Shown here: piece after piece, positions 44,346 to 53,432 of the stretch
Layout of the letters: each line of letters opens with the position of its first letter
Position numbering within the stretch: the first letter of the stretch is position 1
IMG/VR virus record: IMGVR_UViG_3300031576_000026
Coordinates: 16,292 to 80,291 of that record
Reading direction: 5' to 3' (one strand)
DNA length: 64,000 nt
Origin: a virus
The notes under the pieces: model-generated
Told to the model about the DNA's origin: nothing
The model's database searches: none
The model's input: the letters and a program-made list of their open reading frames with translations, nothing else
Position numbers and translations under genes: made by a program

Positions 44346-46321
44346 TAACTACTCCAATGACTATCTGTGTTATTTTTATTTTCTGATTCCTTTTTTCTTC
44401 TTTTCAAGTCGTCTAATTTCTTTCTTTGTTCTTCCGTTTCAATGCTACTTATAATACCTCTAACTCCATCCCATAAAAAATCACCTTGCCATAAAGATCC
44501 AAATCTATTTTTAACAACAGAGATAGAAGCGAATTTGTCTTCACGGACCGTTGCTGGATTATATCCTTCTCTCCATAATCCTAAAATTAGAGAACAGCTT
44601 TGTTCTATTAAACTAGATCCTTTAACTGCTCTTAGAGTTAAGATTGGATCTGAGATATTGGGAGTAGCATGCTTCTGGGTTTGTAATAACAGTAAAACAC
44701 AGGCAGACATTTCATTAGCTAAATCTTTTAATTGGTTAGCAATAATCCCAGTATTTGCGATTGGATCACTATATGGTCCAGCTATGCATTCTAGATAGTC
44801 TACTATGATTAATTTTACCTTTTGACTTGTACTTTCCTCGTGTTTTAAAATAATATTTCTCATGTCTGGTATAGTTAATCCAGATTTAAAGTTAAATCCA
44901 ACATTTTTATATTCTTCCTGGATTTGTTTAATAATTTTCTCTTTCTCTTTGGTATTATTCTTAAATACATCTAATACATGTTTAAAACTATGTCCGGTTA
45001 ATTTTTGAACTAACTTTGCGTAAATAATAGGAAGCCCCATATCTAAGCTAAAAAATACAGAACTTATACCGGATAGTGAAGCATTTCTTAAATAATTAAG
45101 AGATAGTGATGTTTTACCACTTCCCGGAGCACCGACTAGTCCTACTAGGTTATACGCTAATAGCATTGCATTATCATCAAGTTCTTTAAGTCCAGTTTTA
45201 ATTATATTTTGCTCATGGTTAACTGCAAAATTCGCAAACTGTTGATTAAATCTATCGAATGTAACACAAGGAGTTTCTTCCTCTTCGTCTGGACATTTAT
45301 GATTGTCCAAGCTCTGGCAGTAATCTTTTAACCATCTATTAGATGGTGTATCATCTTTTTTACAACTATGTTGCCCTCCTCTCCAAGTATCTTTAAAGAC
45401 GGCCCCTTCGATAATATTATTCCACAGTTCTTCTTTCGAGAACTTATTCTCTCCAGTTCTTTCAACATGTCTTTCAATAGCATCTTTACATAATCTATAA
45501 GTTGCGGTATTAGAAAACCCCATAGTCCGATAGGTAGATGCTAAAATCATTAAAGCTATATCTCTGCTACCTTCTTGAAAGTAACCTTGCGATAAAGCCC
45601 ACTTACAGCTTCTCCAATGCTTAGGTTTTTGTAACCAATCAAGCCCTTCAGTTTTTAGTTGGATGGATCGAACCACGGGAACTATTTGCCCATGTTCAAG
45701 CAAAGCTTTATTAATTATAAAAGGATGGTACCATTTAATAATATCATCTATTTCTACATCACAATTAGTTTTAGCCAATTCTCTAACTTGATTTGCATCC
45801 CAACTATTTAATTCTGTTAATGTTATTGGAATTTTGTAAAGACCCGAAGCGGCGTGTTTAGAAAATGGAATGCGGAATACTCTTTGATTATCATAAATTT
45901 TACTATCAAATGTTCGTAACTCTTTCCCTAAATTAGTACAAATTAATCCTACAATATTAACAGGAAGATCTTTATTAAGATCAACCATGACACTGATGCC
46001 TTTATGTCCCGAAAAACATATTTGAATATTCTGTTCTATCATTCCCAAATCAAGCAATTTTTTACAGAGTAGTCTAGCATCATCTATTGCATTTTGAAGA
46101 TTATCAACACTATCAAAATCAAACCAAAGTCTATCTGTTTTACTATCGGTTATTCCAGATAAAGTATGTGTTTTTTGCCATTGCTCATATTGTTCTTGGG
46201 TATATTTAGCCATGGAGATAAACCATGGGTTATTTAGATCTTTAATATGCTTATATGGAGATTCATCGGTGGGAATAAGCCAGTGATATTTTAAATCGGA
46301 TGTAAGCTTTCGGTATTCCAT
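44345..46321 (-). CDS. Primase-helicase (archaeo-eukaryotic primase plus DnaB-like helicase)
   Basis: A 658-residue protein starting MEYRKLTSDL; an in-frame ATG seven codons earlier is less likely. The N-terminal prim-pol type domain has WFDFD (metal acids), SGHKGISV and RVFRIPFSKH. A middle region with four spaced cysteines (about 239, 320, 335, 343 from this start) resembles the iron-sulfur domain of primase large subunits. The C-terminal RecA-like motor has Walker A GAPGSGKTS, LIIVDYLE and LLLQTQKH. It should unwind the fork and prime synthesis. Confidence 0.85.
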   Translation of the reverse strand: MEYRKLTSDLKYHWLIPTDESPYKHIKDLNNPWFISMAKYTQEQYEQWQKTHTLSGITDSKTDRLWFDFDSVDNLQNAIDDARLLCKKLLDLGMIEQNIQICFSGHKGISVMVDLNKDLPVNIVGLICTNLGKELRTFDSKIYDNQRVFRIPFSKHAASGLYKIPITLTELNSWDANQVRELAKTNCDVEIDDIIKWYHPFIINKALLEHGQIVPVVRSIQLKTEGLDWLQKPKHWRSCKWALSQGYFQEGSRDIALMILASTYRTMGFSNTATYRLCKDAIERHVERTGENKFSKEELWNNIIEGAVFKDTWRGGQHSCKKDDTPSNRWLKDYCQSLDNHKCPDEEEETPCVTFDRFNQQFANFAVNHEQNIIKTGLKELDDNAMLLAYNLVGLVGAPGSGKTSLSLNYLRNASLSGISSVFFSLDMGLPIIYAKLVQKLTGHSFKHVLDVFKNNTKEKEKIIKQIQEEYKNVGFNFKSGLTIPDMRNIILKHEESTSQKVKLIIVDYLECIAGPYSDPIANTGIIANQLKDLANEMSACVLLLLQTQKHATPNISDPILTLRAVKGSSLIEQSCSLILGLWREGYNPATVREDKFASISVVKNRFGSLWQGDFLWDGVRGIISSIETEEQRKKLDDLKRRKKESENKNNTDSHWSS

Positions 46322-46342
46322 AATATATATACATATATACAA

Positions 46343-46375
46343 GGGACTGGTGGAGGAATTAAATATACCAGCCCC
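46343..46375 (-). promoter_or_regulatory. Stem-loop ahead of primase-helicase
   Basis: On the minus strand GGGGCTGGT pairs with ACCAGTCCC (9 bp with one G-U), with a 15-base loop. It lies in the only spacer of this stretch, just ahead of the primase-helicase start. No T-run follows; translational control or RNA processing is likelier than termination. Confidence 0.45.
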
Positions 46376-46396
46376 GACTACTGAAAAGTTTAGTTA

Positions 46397-46723
46397 CTAT
46401 GGATTAGGAAGAACTATTTCAAATCTTACGAATTCTGGTAGATTATTAACTCTTTCTTTTTGTTTAATTACATAATCTTCGGTTAGTGTTCCTTGAGAAA
46501 GATTATAATCTAGTTTAGCTAATTGTGTTTCTCTGGTTTCCAAACGTAGAAGAAGACCGTTTTCATCCATATTCTGAATGGCTGTTAATAGGAATGCCTG
46601 TGTCTGCTTATCACCCTTTAGACGTATATAATCCATTTTTTTAAATGAATCTGAATTAGTCCCGTTTTTGTCTTTAGGTGGTTTTAGAATACTCCCCACT
46701 GTCCATTGCTTTAGTTTCGACAT
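46397..46723 (-). CDS. Hypothetical replication-region protein
   Basis: A 108-residue protein starting behind AAGGAGATAAACA. It has a basic N-terminus, then mixed beta and helix ending VRFEIVLPNP. It has no known domain. Placed between a possible annealing protein and primase-helicase, it may be an accessory factor. Confidence 0.5.
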   Translation of the reverse strand: MSKLKQWTVGSILKPPKDKNGTNSDSFKKMDYIRLKGDKQTQAFLLTAIQNMDENGLLLRLETRETQLAKLDYNLSQGTLTEDYVIKQKERVNNLPEFVRFEIVLPNP

Positions 46724-47078
46724 TGTTTATCTCCTTATTTTTTTCATTCGAATCAAGTTTTTGAATTTCTTCTTGTTTACTATATAATAGATGTAAAACT
46801 AAGGTTGTTTTAGCTTCATATAAATGTTGCCCTAATATATAAGCATTTTTTTCATTTTCCGATTTAAGATTCGGAAAATATTCTTCTAACGGATTTGCTA
46901 TCAAAGCTCTAATTAATCTTCTTAATGCTTTATTAGACAACTTATCAACTGCCACACAAAATTTGGGAAAAAGATGACCGAATATTCCGCTTGCCGATGT
47001 TACTGGATCAAATTCTGGTGTTGGATTAACTTGAGAATCTACTGTGTTTAATTTTGCTGTTGTTTCTTCAGAAGTCAT
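46674..47078 (-). CDS. Hypothetical helical protein
   Basis: A 134-residue protein with a polar start and helices over FPKFCVAVDKLSNKALRRLIRALIANPLEEYF, ending in an acidic polar tail. Its last 50 bases overlap the next gene. It starts one base after the stop of the gene upstream. Function unknown. Confidence 0.5.
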   Translation of the reverse strand: MTSEETTAKLNTVDSQVNPTPEFDPVTSASGIFGHLFPKFCVAVDKLSNKALRRLIRALIANPLEEYFPNLKSENEKNAYILGQHLYEAKTTLVLHLLYSKQEEIQKLDSNEKNKEINNVETKAMDSGEYSKTT

Positions 47079-47615
47079 TTAATCATCCCACCCATTATTA
47101 GAGGCTGAAGCAACATCAGCCACTACGGGCACTTCCGGTGTTGGGGCAGTGACTGACTTTCTTTTTCTAAAAGAAGTTTCTATTGTGGTTGTTTTATTTT
47201 CTGGAGAACTTTTGGGAACTGGGGATGCTGATTTTGTATTAGTTACGGGACTGTCTGCCAATCTTTCTCCTTCTTCCAAGTCGCTTATCGCAAATTGAGT
47301 ACCATATCCAAGTAAAGCCAAAGCTCTTCCAATAGCTGAAGTTTCTGCCTTTTCAGTGTGATCCGGAAAATCCTTCAGTGTTTCTCGTTTAGTTGCTGTT
47401 GCTTTTTTCACAACTTTACCTTCATCATTATAAACCGTTACTGTGGCTTTAGCAACGGTTTGTTCATTATCTAATGATAGAAATTCAGTTGCAATATCAA
47501 ATCTGGTTTCTTTCTCATTAAACCAAACAAGGCGATGAGCAACTTGAAGATAGTCCTTACCTCTTAGAGAAAGAAGTGGTAGTACTGTCCCTTTTTCTGT
47601 TTTAACTGTGTTCAT
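47079..47615 (-). CDS. Putative single-strand annealing/DNA-binding protein
   Basis: A 178-residue protein. The folded part (1-115) has LRGKDYLQVAHRLVWF, a beta sheet, then KAETSAIGRALALLGYGTQFA, a motif seen in phage proteins annotated as Rad52-like annealing proteins. A Ser/Thr/Pro-rich linker follows and ends in NNGWDD, like the acidic tips of single-strand DNA-binding proteins. A partner of the RecA-like and RecB-like enzymes is plausible. Confidence 0.55.
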   Translation of the reverse strand: MNTVKTEKGTVLPLLSLRGKDYLQVAHRLVWFNEKETRFDIATEFLSLDNEQTVAKATVTVYNDEGKVVKKATATKRETLKDFPDHTEKAETSAIGRALALLGYGTQFAISDLEEGERLADSPVTNTKSASPVPKSSPENKTTTIETSFRKRKSVTAPTPEVPVVADVASASNNGWDD

Positions 47616-47646
47616 TTAATACCTCTTATTTCTTACCCATATTTAA

Positions 47647-47919
47647 TCACCCAAACAAAATATTACCAACTTCGATGCGAAAAGCTTCCATTGCAAATTC
47701 TTTATGTGATCCGATGTATTTTTTTTGAATCTGACCACTTTCTCCTGTTTTAGCATTAAAGCCAATTTCTACTAAATACCATCCCGCTTCATCCTGATAA
47801 ATACTATATGCTTTATGTGTATATGGAATGGTGACATCAGATCTCACATTTTCTTTTACGGTTTCTTGCATAGAGTTACTCTCTTGTTTATTTGTTTCTT
47901 TTTTATACCTTCTGGGCAT
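47647..47919 (-). CDS. Hypothetical protein
   Basis: A 90-residue protein starting at ATG 47919 behind AGGAAAAATTT; an earlier in-frame ATG would overlap the promoter. Basic N-terminus, then a small beta-alpha domain (YSIYQDEAGWYLVEIGFNAKT). First gene after a sigma70 promoter. Confidence 0.55.
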   Translation of the reverse strand: MPRRYKKETNKQESNSMQETVKENVRSDVTIPYTHKAYSIYQDEAGWYLVEIGFNAKTGESGQIQKKYIGSHKEFAMEAFRIEVGNILFG

Positions 47920-47942
47920 AAATTTTTCCTTTATTCTGCTTA

Positions 47943-47971
47943 ATAATAACATAATTCAGGATAAAAGTCAA
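47943..47971 (-). promoter_or_regulatory. Sigma70-type promoter
   Basis: Minus strand: TTGACT (47971-47966), 17-base spacer, TATTAT (47948-47943). It lies in the gap after ThyX and should drive the annealing protein and primase-helicase genes. Confidence 0.65.
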
Positions 47972-47981
47972 CAATGAATTT

Positions 47982-48668
47982 TTAAATTACCCAATTATTT
48001 CTTTCCAACGCATTAATAGATACAGGAGCGATTTTTGCTTTCTTTACCTCTTGAAGCATTAATTGAGCAACTCGTCTAATTTCAATTTGAGCTTGATTGG
48101 AATTGCGCAATTTTTGATAATTTGCAAAAGAGCGTAAATTAAATATAGATGTTCTTTCAACCATATTAGCCAATGGTAATTGTGCTCTTAATATTTCTCT
48201 AATTCTTTTAAATTCCATATTAGTTATTTTATTTTCTTTTTCTGCTTGCTTAATAACTGCCATTGATATTGAATAATTATTATTAGCTATTTCACAAGAT
48301 TCTAGATATTTTTCAATGAGTAAAAAATCTCCAACTTTATCTTCTAATAACATATGAACATCATCTGGCAAATCAAAATAATCTCTAGACATAGTTCGAT
48401 ATCTAGATGATGAACCGTTGTGTGAAGCAATTCTATGTGTCATATGTTGTCTATCAATAAAAATTGGCATCCTTATCCAAAATCTAAAAATAACAGATTC
48501 AAATGGAGTTGAGTGTTTTAGATCAGCAAGTATATTAACAATTCTTTCAACATCCATATCAGATCTAAGTTTCTTTTTAGCTAAATCTAGGGAGCTAGTC
48601 CAAGCAGATTCGGCTATACTACGATCTGAACCCATCCATTCTTGTAGTTCTACTTTAATTTGATCCAT
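47982..48668 (-). CDS. thyX: Flavin-dependent thymidylate synthase ThyX
   Basis: A 228-residue ThyX. The diagnostic RHRxxSxNxxSxRY motif appears as THRIASHNGSSSRY. The enzyme makes dTMP from dUMP using FAD and methylene-tetrahydrofolate. It is common in AT-rich phages. It overlaps the nuclease gene by 14 bases. Confidence 0.9.
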   Translation of the reverse strand: MDQIKVELQEWMGSDRSIAESAWTSSLDLAKKKLRSDMDVERIVNILADLKHSTPFESVIFRFWIRMPIFIDRQHMTHRIASHNGSSSRYRTMSRDYFDLPDDVHMLLEDKVGDFLLIEKYLESCEIANNNYSISMAVIKQAEKENKITNMEFKRIREILRAQLPLANMVERTSIFNLRSFANYQKLRNSNQAQIEIRRVAQLMLQEVKKAKIAPVSINALERNNWVI

Positions 48669-49758
48669 CAGTTATTACCAATTTAGTTAAATCTTCAAGA
48701 TTATTAAAATAACACAAATTATAATACGGACATTTACCATAAGGTTTAACACAAGAACTGAAGTTTCTATGGAATATACCATTTTTAATGGATTGGTTTA
48801 TATAATCATAGTTTTGTATAACTATGTTTTCTGTTTGCTGGGGTATATCATCAACAATTATTTGTTTATACACCTCTTTATCAATCTTCACTTTCCATTC
48901 TCCATTGCATCTTTTACCGTTAATTTCAACATCACATGTTTTGTGTCTTTTACCACTTCCATCATTATTACACACAACACATATCTTTGTTTTATTTTTC
49001 CTAATATGTTTATTTAATACAATAAATCCAGCTTTCCTTGTATTGAATTGATCTCCTAAATCATAAACATAAAGAGTTAATTGAGGTGAAGTTAAAACAC
49101 TATCTTTTTGGTATTCTCTACTCGATGTTTTCCAATCAAAAATAATAGGAGAATCATATCCTTTATATTTACAAACTAAATCTGCATAACCAATGATAAC
49201 ATCACCGGAGCCATTGGTTAATTTTACTTGGACCTGAACTCCTAAAACTTCTTCTATATTAGGCAATATATCACTTTGAATTGTCTGTAGCATTAATAAG
49301 CCTTTTCTATAAAGGCAATGCCAATTAAGAACATTTAAAAGTTCTTTTTTATCTTTCGATAAATTATTAAACCCCTTTTCTTCTTTCTCCTCATATAGGT
49401 TATCTATTACTGTCTTTAAATCTTCTATTTGATATTTCGTATTTATACTGGTAATATCCTCATCTTCTAATAGGTCTATATCAAAATCAGCATTGGCATA
49501 AACAATATCCGTGCTATTTGTTAAATAAGTACTTACACCATTGATATCTTGAAATCTCCAAAAGTAAGAGAAAATTTCTTTTGGATCTTTATCTTTATTC
49601 TTTAACATAGATGTTATAGAATGATCAAGAGCTGATCCAAATAATAAAGCTGCTGATTGAAATCTGGGTCTTAATTTATCTTTATAATGATAAACCCATG
49701 CCTGAGGGCATTCTTGGAATTTGGAGCAAGATGAATGGCTTAACCTATTATTCATCAT
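48655..49758 (-). CDS. PD-(D/E)XK exonuclease, RecB/Cas4-like
   Basis: A 367-residue nuclease. N-terminal SHSSCSKFQECPQAWVYHY, then GYADLV and IIFDWKTS (the D and D-x-K of the catalytic core) and QLTLYVYDL. Cysteines at C-VVC, KTC, KRC and, near the end, SCVKPYGKCPYYNLC could hold an iron-sulfur cluster or zinc, as in Cas4/AddB relatives. It probably resects ends for recombination. Confidence 0.85.
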   Translation of the reverse strand: MMNNRLSHSSCSKFQECPQAWVYHYKDKLRPRFQSAALLFGSALDHSITSMLKNKDKDPKEIFSYFWRFQDINGVSTYLTNSTDIVYANADFDIDLLEDEDITSINTKYQIEDLKTVIDNLYEEKEEKGFNNLSKDKKELLNVLNWHCLYRKGLLMLQTIQSDILPNIEEVLGVQVQVKLTNGSGDVIIGYADLVCKYKGYDSPIIFDWKTSSREYQKDSVLTSPQLTLYVYDLGDQFNTRKAGFIVLNKHIRKNKTKICVVCNNDGSGKRHKTCDVEINGKRCNGEWKVKIDKEVYKQIIVDDIPQQTENIVIQNYDYINQSIKNGIFHRNFSSCVKPYGKCPYYNLCYFNNLEDLTKLVITDGSN

Positions 49759-50015
49759 TATTTAAGACCATCATATATGATTTGTGTGGATTTAGAACAA
49801 TATTCACATTCATATCTATCACCCAAATTATTCCAAGTATGACCATTTTGAGAACATCTATCCTCAGTCGATCTTGTTTTATTAGATTTAGAAATGAAAT
49901 TTTCTAGAAAATCGACTCTTTCCTTTAGTTGAAGAACAGTCTGCTGTAGTACTTCTACATCTATTTGTAAATCCTCGATTTTTTCTATACTATTAGGATT
50001 CTCCTTATAGTTCAT
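49758..50015 (-). CDS. Small coiled-coil zinc-binding protein
   Basis: An 85-residue protein: coiled coil (IDVEVLQQTVLQLKERVDFLENF) followed by a C-H-C-C type zinc site (RCSQNGHTW, CEYC). First gene after the promoter at 50036. The last base is shared with the nuclease start. Function unknown. Confidence 0.55.
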   Translation of the reverse strand: MNYKENPNSIEKIEDLQIDVEVLQQTVLQLKERVDFLENFISKSNKTRSTEDRCSQNGHTWNNLGDRYECEYCSKSTQIIYDGLK

Positions 50016-50035
50016 AGTATTCTCCTTATGGACTT

Positions 50036-50064
50036 AGTATATCAATTTTCACTTTCTTTGTCAA
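50036..50064 (-). promoter_or_regulatory. Sigma70-type promoter
   Basis: Minus strand: TTGACA (50064-50059), 17-base spacer, TATACT (50041-50036). It overlaps the end of the gene at 50042-50275 and should drive the zinc protein, nuclease and ThyX. Confidence 0.8.
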
Positions 50065-50275
50065 TTAGATCTTCAAATATCCATTTAGAATCAGATCTAT
50101 ATTCTTTAGAAGATTTATATTTACCTATTCTATCAGCAACTTTTCTTAAAAAATCAGCTATTTCTGATGGATGTTCGAATGCTATTAATCCGGTTGTTTC
50201 CCATTTATCCTCATTACCAAAATCAATAGAAACCCAATTATTTCCAATCTTTTTTATCTTATTTTGATCTGACAT
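50042..50275 (-). CDS. Hypothetical protein
   Basis: A 77-residue protein starting MSDQNKIKKIG at ATG 50275 behind AAGGAG; an in-frame ATG at 50296 is less likely. Layout is beta strands then a helix (EIADFLRKVADRI). It directly follows the ribonucleotide reductase gene. Function unknown. Confidence 0.55.
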   Translation of the reverse strand: MSDQNKIKKIGNNWVSIDFGNEDKWETTGLIAFEHPSEIADFLRKVADRIGKYKSSKEYRSDSKWIFEDLIDKESEN

Positions 50276-50285
50276 AGATTCTCCT

Positions 50286-52055
50286 TTAAACTTCACAAAT
50301 TCCTGTTATACAATCATTTATTGATTCTGCTCCTTCTTTTGAATTACTTTTGAATAGTTTTTTTGCGTCTTTCAACGATATTGAAACTAGTGGGGGTTCT
50401 TTAATATTACCCTCTTCATCAGCATATCCTCTTGTATTTTCTCTAAAGAAAGTAGTTCCTTTTAATACAGGAAGATAATCTAACCATATTTGTGACATTT
50501 TATCAAGTTCATATTTTTCTGGTAAATTTATGGTTTTAGATACGGCATTGTCTATGTGTTTTTGTACTATTCTTTGCACTTCTAAGTGTTGTTCTACTGT
50601 CAACTCATGGGAACCGATAAAATGATTTACATCTTTTCCCTCTTTCATATATTTAGCAAATAGCGGATGAAATACTAATTCGGTCTTCCTAGTATTCTTA
50701 TCCCAGTATCGGCGTTCATAAGCAGGAGCAAACATAGGTTCAATTCCAGAAGAACAATTTCCTGATAATATGGAAACCGTGCCGGTTGGGGCTTGGGTTA
50801 ATAATGCACAATTTCTTATTCCGTGTTCTTCTATAAGTGATTTTATCTTATCTGGCATTCTTTTTATAAATCCAGATTCTATGTGTCTAGAAGGATTACA
50901 TAAAGGAAATGGTCCCTTTTCTATGGCTAGCATAATAGAAGCTTCGTATGCTTGTTTACTTATGAATCTAAATAATTTATCAATAAATTTATTCCCATCT
51001 TCTGAACCATATTTATAATTTAATAAAGCTAGTATATCGCCCAATCCAGTAGTTCCTAAACCTATTCTTCTAAGTTTTGAAGATGTTTCCTTCATCTCAA
51101 GTAAAGGATAATGGTTAACTGTTAATACATTATCAAGAAATCTCACTCCCAATCTAATAACATCCCCCAATCTTGCCCAATTAATATCATCATTCTCTAC
51201 AAATCGAGGCAAAACTAAATGCCCCAAACAACAACAATCATAAGAAGACAATGCTATTTCACCACAGGGATTTGTGGTAGTCAGATCACTTATATACCAA
51301 ATATTACTTTCTGAAAGTGCGAGTTCCCAATTTAGGAAACCCGGTTCAGCACTATTGTAAGCATTTTTTACTATTTTATTCCATATTTCACTAGCATTGA
51401 TAAATTTTTTATATTTATTCTTCCAACTTAATTCCCAATCAAGATTTTTTTTGACGGCATTTATAAAATCAAAAACATTTTTACATCTAACAGAAACATT
51501 GGCATGTGTCAATTCACCCTTTGTTAATTTTGCATCTAGAAATTCTTCTAGATCTGGATGATTTAGATCCAACGAAAACATTAATGCAACTCTTCTTTGA
51601 CCTCCGGCTTTAACTGGTTTTGCATTTCCATCTATCAATCTCATTAAATCAACTGCCCCTGGACATTCTCCCCTTTGACTATTAATTGAAGCTCCCCTAG
51701 GTCTAACATCTGAAAAATCTATACCACATCCTCCTCCAGTCATAGATGTAATTATCATTTCTTTAGAAATATTACCCCAACCCTCTTTTGAGTCTAATTG
51801 ATTCGACAATACAAAGCAATTCAATAATTGTGGATTATTCCTTCCGGAATTATACCAAATTCTTCCCCCAGGAACAAATAAATTTTCTAGTAAAATATTA
51901 TAGAACTTCTCATTATATATTTTAAATTTATCGGGTAATTCAGCTAATGAAACTTGATTAGCCACTCTCGAACATGCTTCTTGCCAAGTTTCCTCGGGAG
52001 TAAAAGCGTATCTAGATTTGAATATTAGTTCAGAAAAGCCCTTTGGAATGTACAT
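50286..52055 (-). CDS. nrdJ: Class II (B12-dependent) ribonucleotide reductase
   Basis: A 589-residue single-subunit reductase. LLNCFVLS and a second cysteine segment supply the redox pair, TTNPCGEIAL supplies the thiyl cysteine and glutamate, and the C-terminus CITGICEV is the shuttle pair. No small subunit gene is present, and AGECP/NAKPVKAGGQRR-type loops fit the adenosylcobalamin class. It makes deoxynucleotides for the phage. It would depend on host cobalamin. Its own ribosome site is weak and a leader ORF ends seven bases ahead. Confidence 0.9.
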   Translation of the reverse strand: MYIPKGFSELIFKSRYAFTPEETWQEACSRVANQVSLAELPDKFKIYNEKFYNILLENLFVPGGRIWYNSGRNNPQLLNCFVLSNQLDSKEGWGNISKEMIITSMTGGGCGIDFSDVRPRGASINSQRGECPGAVDLMRLIDGNAKPVKAGGQRRVALMFSLDLNHPDLEEFLDAKLTKGELTHANVSVRCKNVFDFINAVKKNLDWELSWKNKYKKFINASEIWNKIVKNAYNSAEPGFLNWELALSESNIWYISDLTTTNPCGEIALSSYDCCCLGHLVLPRFVENDDINWARLGDVIRLGVRFLDNVLTVNHYPLLEMKETSSKLRRIGLGTTGLGDILALLNYKYGSEDGNKFIDKLFRFISKQAYEASIMLAIEKGPFPLCNPSRHIESGFIKRMPDKIKSLIEEHGIRNCALLTQAPTGTVSILSGNCSSGIEPMFAPAYERRYWDKNTRKTELVFHPLFAKYMKEGKDVNHFIGSHELTVEQHLEVQRIVQKHIDNAVSKTINLPEKYELDKMSQIWLDYLPVLKGTTFFRENTRGYADEEGNIKEPPLVSISLKDAKKLFKSNSKEGAESINDCITGICEV

Positions 52056-52062
52056 TTTGTTC

Positions 52063-52140
52063 TTATTTTATAATTGGTTGTTGGAGGAGGGGGAGAAGGA
52101 GTGAATAAAAATGGGGATCTAAATAATACTTATAGATCAT
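52063..52140 (-). CDS. 25-residue leader ORF ahead of nrdJ
   Basis: ATG at 52140 behind a near-perfect AAAGGAGGAG (52156-52147, six-base spacing) opens MIYKYYLDPHFYSLLLPLLQ and ends seven bases before the nrdJ start, which lacks a comparable site. The ORF's own CACTCC/CTCCTCC bases can pair back to its ribosome site. A translational-coupling or regulatory leader peptide is inferred. Confidence 0.5.
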   Translation of the reverse strand: MIYKYYLDPHFYSLLLPLLQQPIIK

Positions 52141-52223
52141 AATCCACTCCTCCTTTAACATACAATCAAGAGTTATGGTCAATGATGAATTATCAAGATG
52201 ATATAATCATAACTACTTAGCTA

Positions 52224-52252
52224 AGTATAACACAATAAAATCAATATGTCAA
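52224..52252 (-). promoter_or_regulatory. Sigma70-type promoter for nrdJ
   Basis: Minus strand: TTGACA (52252-52247), 17-base spacer, TATACT (52229-52224). It sits in the 293-base gap between the recombinase and reductase genes, about 85 bases ahead of the leader ORF. Confidence 0.8.
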
Positions 52253-52348
52253 TTATCTTTTTTTTTCTTCTGCAATCATGACAAAGAGTTCTGTTCCGAA
52301 TAGAAAGAAAAATCTTTTGACACTCTCTACATATCCTCCAAATAAACA

Positions 52349-53275
52349 TTAAGATTCTTCATTCTCATGAATCTCCATTCCATCATGCCAAGAATTCTTA
52401 TGTGCTTCTTTATAATCATCTAAAGCTTCTTTATCATTGGGAATTATGCTATCAGAAACTATAATAAATTCACCCGAATTTGAAATATTGGTTATATGAT
52501 TCTTATCAACACTTAACTTCGATACTATACCAAATCCAAACTGACTACCCTTAGATATAGCCTTTAACGTCCTAGCTTTCTTTGTACGGATCACTAATGA
52601 AGATGCGAGATAGATACCATCTCCTCCATAAGGAACGAGCGTTGTGGGGGCTCCTGGGAACTGTGGGGGTTGTCTGTAAGCATGGTTAACAAATGTTAAT
52701 CCCACATAATAAGGACTTGATACCTTCCTTGTATTATTAATCTTATGGCTAAATATTCTCATATTTTCTCTAATAACCCTAGCCGCCTTCATCATAGCAC
52801 TCCCAACTTCAAACGTGCCATCCTTATTTTCCTTTACAGAATCAACACTTACAGCATTACCAATAGAATCAACAAATATCATAACATTGGTTGGAAGTCT
52901 TCCACTATTAACATCTGACACTATTCTATCGATTTTCTTGAATATTTCTTCTAAATATGATACATATTCAACAATACAATCATTCTCATCAATTCCCATC
53001 ATCTTAGCTCTATCCCAAGATATCTTACCTTCACTAATAATAAATACTGGTAATATGTCTTGTTTCTGGGCTTGGGCTGCTGCGTGAAATAATATGCTGG
53101 TTTTACCGCTATCACTTAATCCAAAAATCTGTGTTACATGGCCTAGGGGTAGTCCTGGGAGTCCTAAAACGGCTTGTATGGCATCATTAAGAGCAATGAA
53201 TTTATCTTCCTTTAAGGGAGTATCAGATGATTTTATTGTCTTTTTATATTCTTGTAGATTGAATTTACGAGTCAT
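52349..53275 (-). CDS. RecA/UvsX-like recombinase
   Basis: A 308-residue RecA-fold ATPase: Walker A GLSDSGKT (52-59), Walker B VMIFVDSIG with Asp136, and an ISEGKISWDRAKMMGI segment like the L-strand of UvsX-type proteins. It lacks the long C-terminal domain of bacterial RecA. Together with the nuclease and the putative annealing protein it forms a phage recombination set. Confidence 0.85.
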   Translation of the reverse strand: MTRKFNLQEYKKTIKSSDTPLKEDKFIALNDAIQAVLGLPGLPLGHVTQIFGLSDSGKTSILFHAAAQAQKQDILPVFIISEGKISWDRAKMMGIDENDCIVEYVSYLEEIFKKIDRIVSDVNSGRLPTNVMIFVDSIGNAVSVDSVKENKDGTFEVGSAMMKAARVIRENMRIFSHKINNTRKVSSPYYVGLTFVNHAYRQPPQFPGAPTTLVPYGGDGIYLASSLVIRTKKARTLKAISKGSQFGFGIVSKLSVDKNHITNISNSGEFIIVSDSIIPNDKEALDDYKEAHKNSWHDGMEIHENEES

Positions 53276-53399
53276 GCTTATCCTTTAAATATTCTAATCT
53301 GGAAATTCTATAAATCATCATAGTTCTATCTTTTAAGATTATATCTACTTGTTCTTCCACTCGAAAAATCCAATTAATAATTAGGTTGAATAGAACCAT
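53265..53399 (-). CDS. Possible small protein upstream of recombinase
   Basis: ATG at 53399 opens a 44-residue ORF (MVLFNLIINWIFRVEEQVDI start, LEYLKDKHDS end) that runs 11 bases into the recombinase gene in another frame. The ribosome site is poor. The ORF fills an otherwise empty spacer and reads like protein, so a small helical partner is possible. Confidence 0.4.
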   Translation of the reverse strand: MVLFNLIINWIFRVEEQVDIILKDRTMMIYRISRLEYLKDKHDS

Positions 53400-53432
53400 A
53401 AAAAAATGCTTGAAATTATATATAATAACATA

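Noticed and set aside
52141-52230. Cobalamin riboswitch ahead of the B12-dependent reductase
   Set aside because: The transcribed leader is under 100 bases and no B12-box-like conserved core was recognised.
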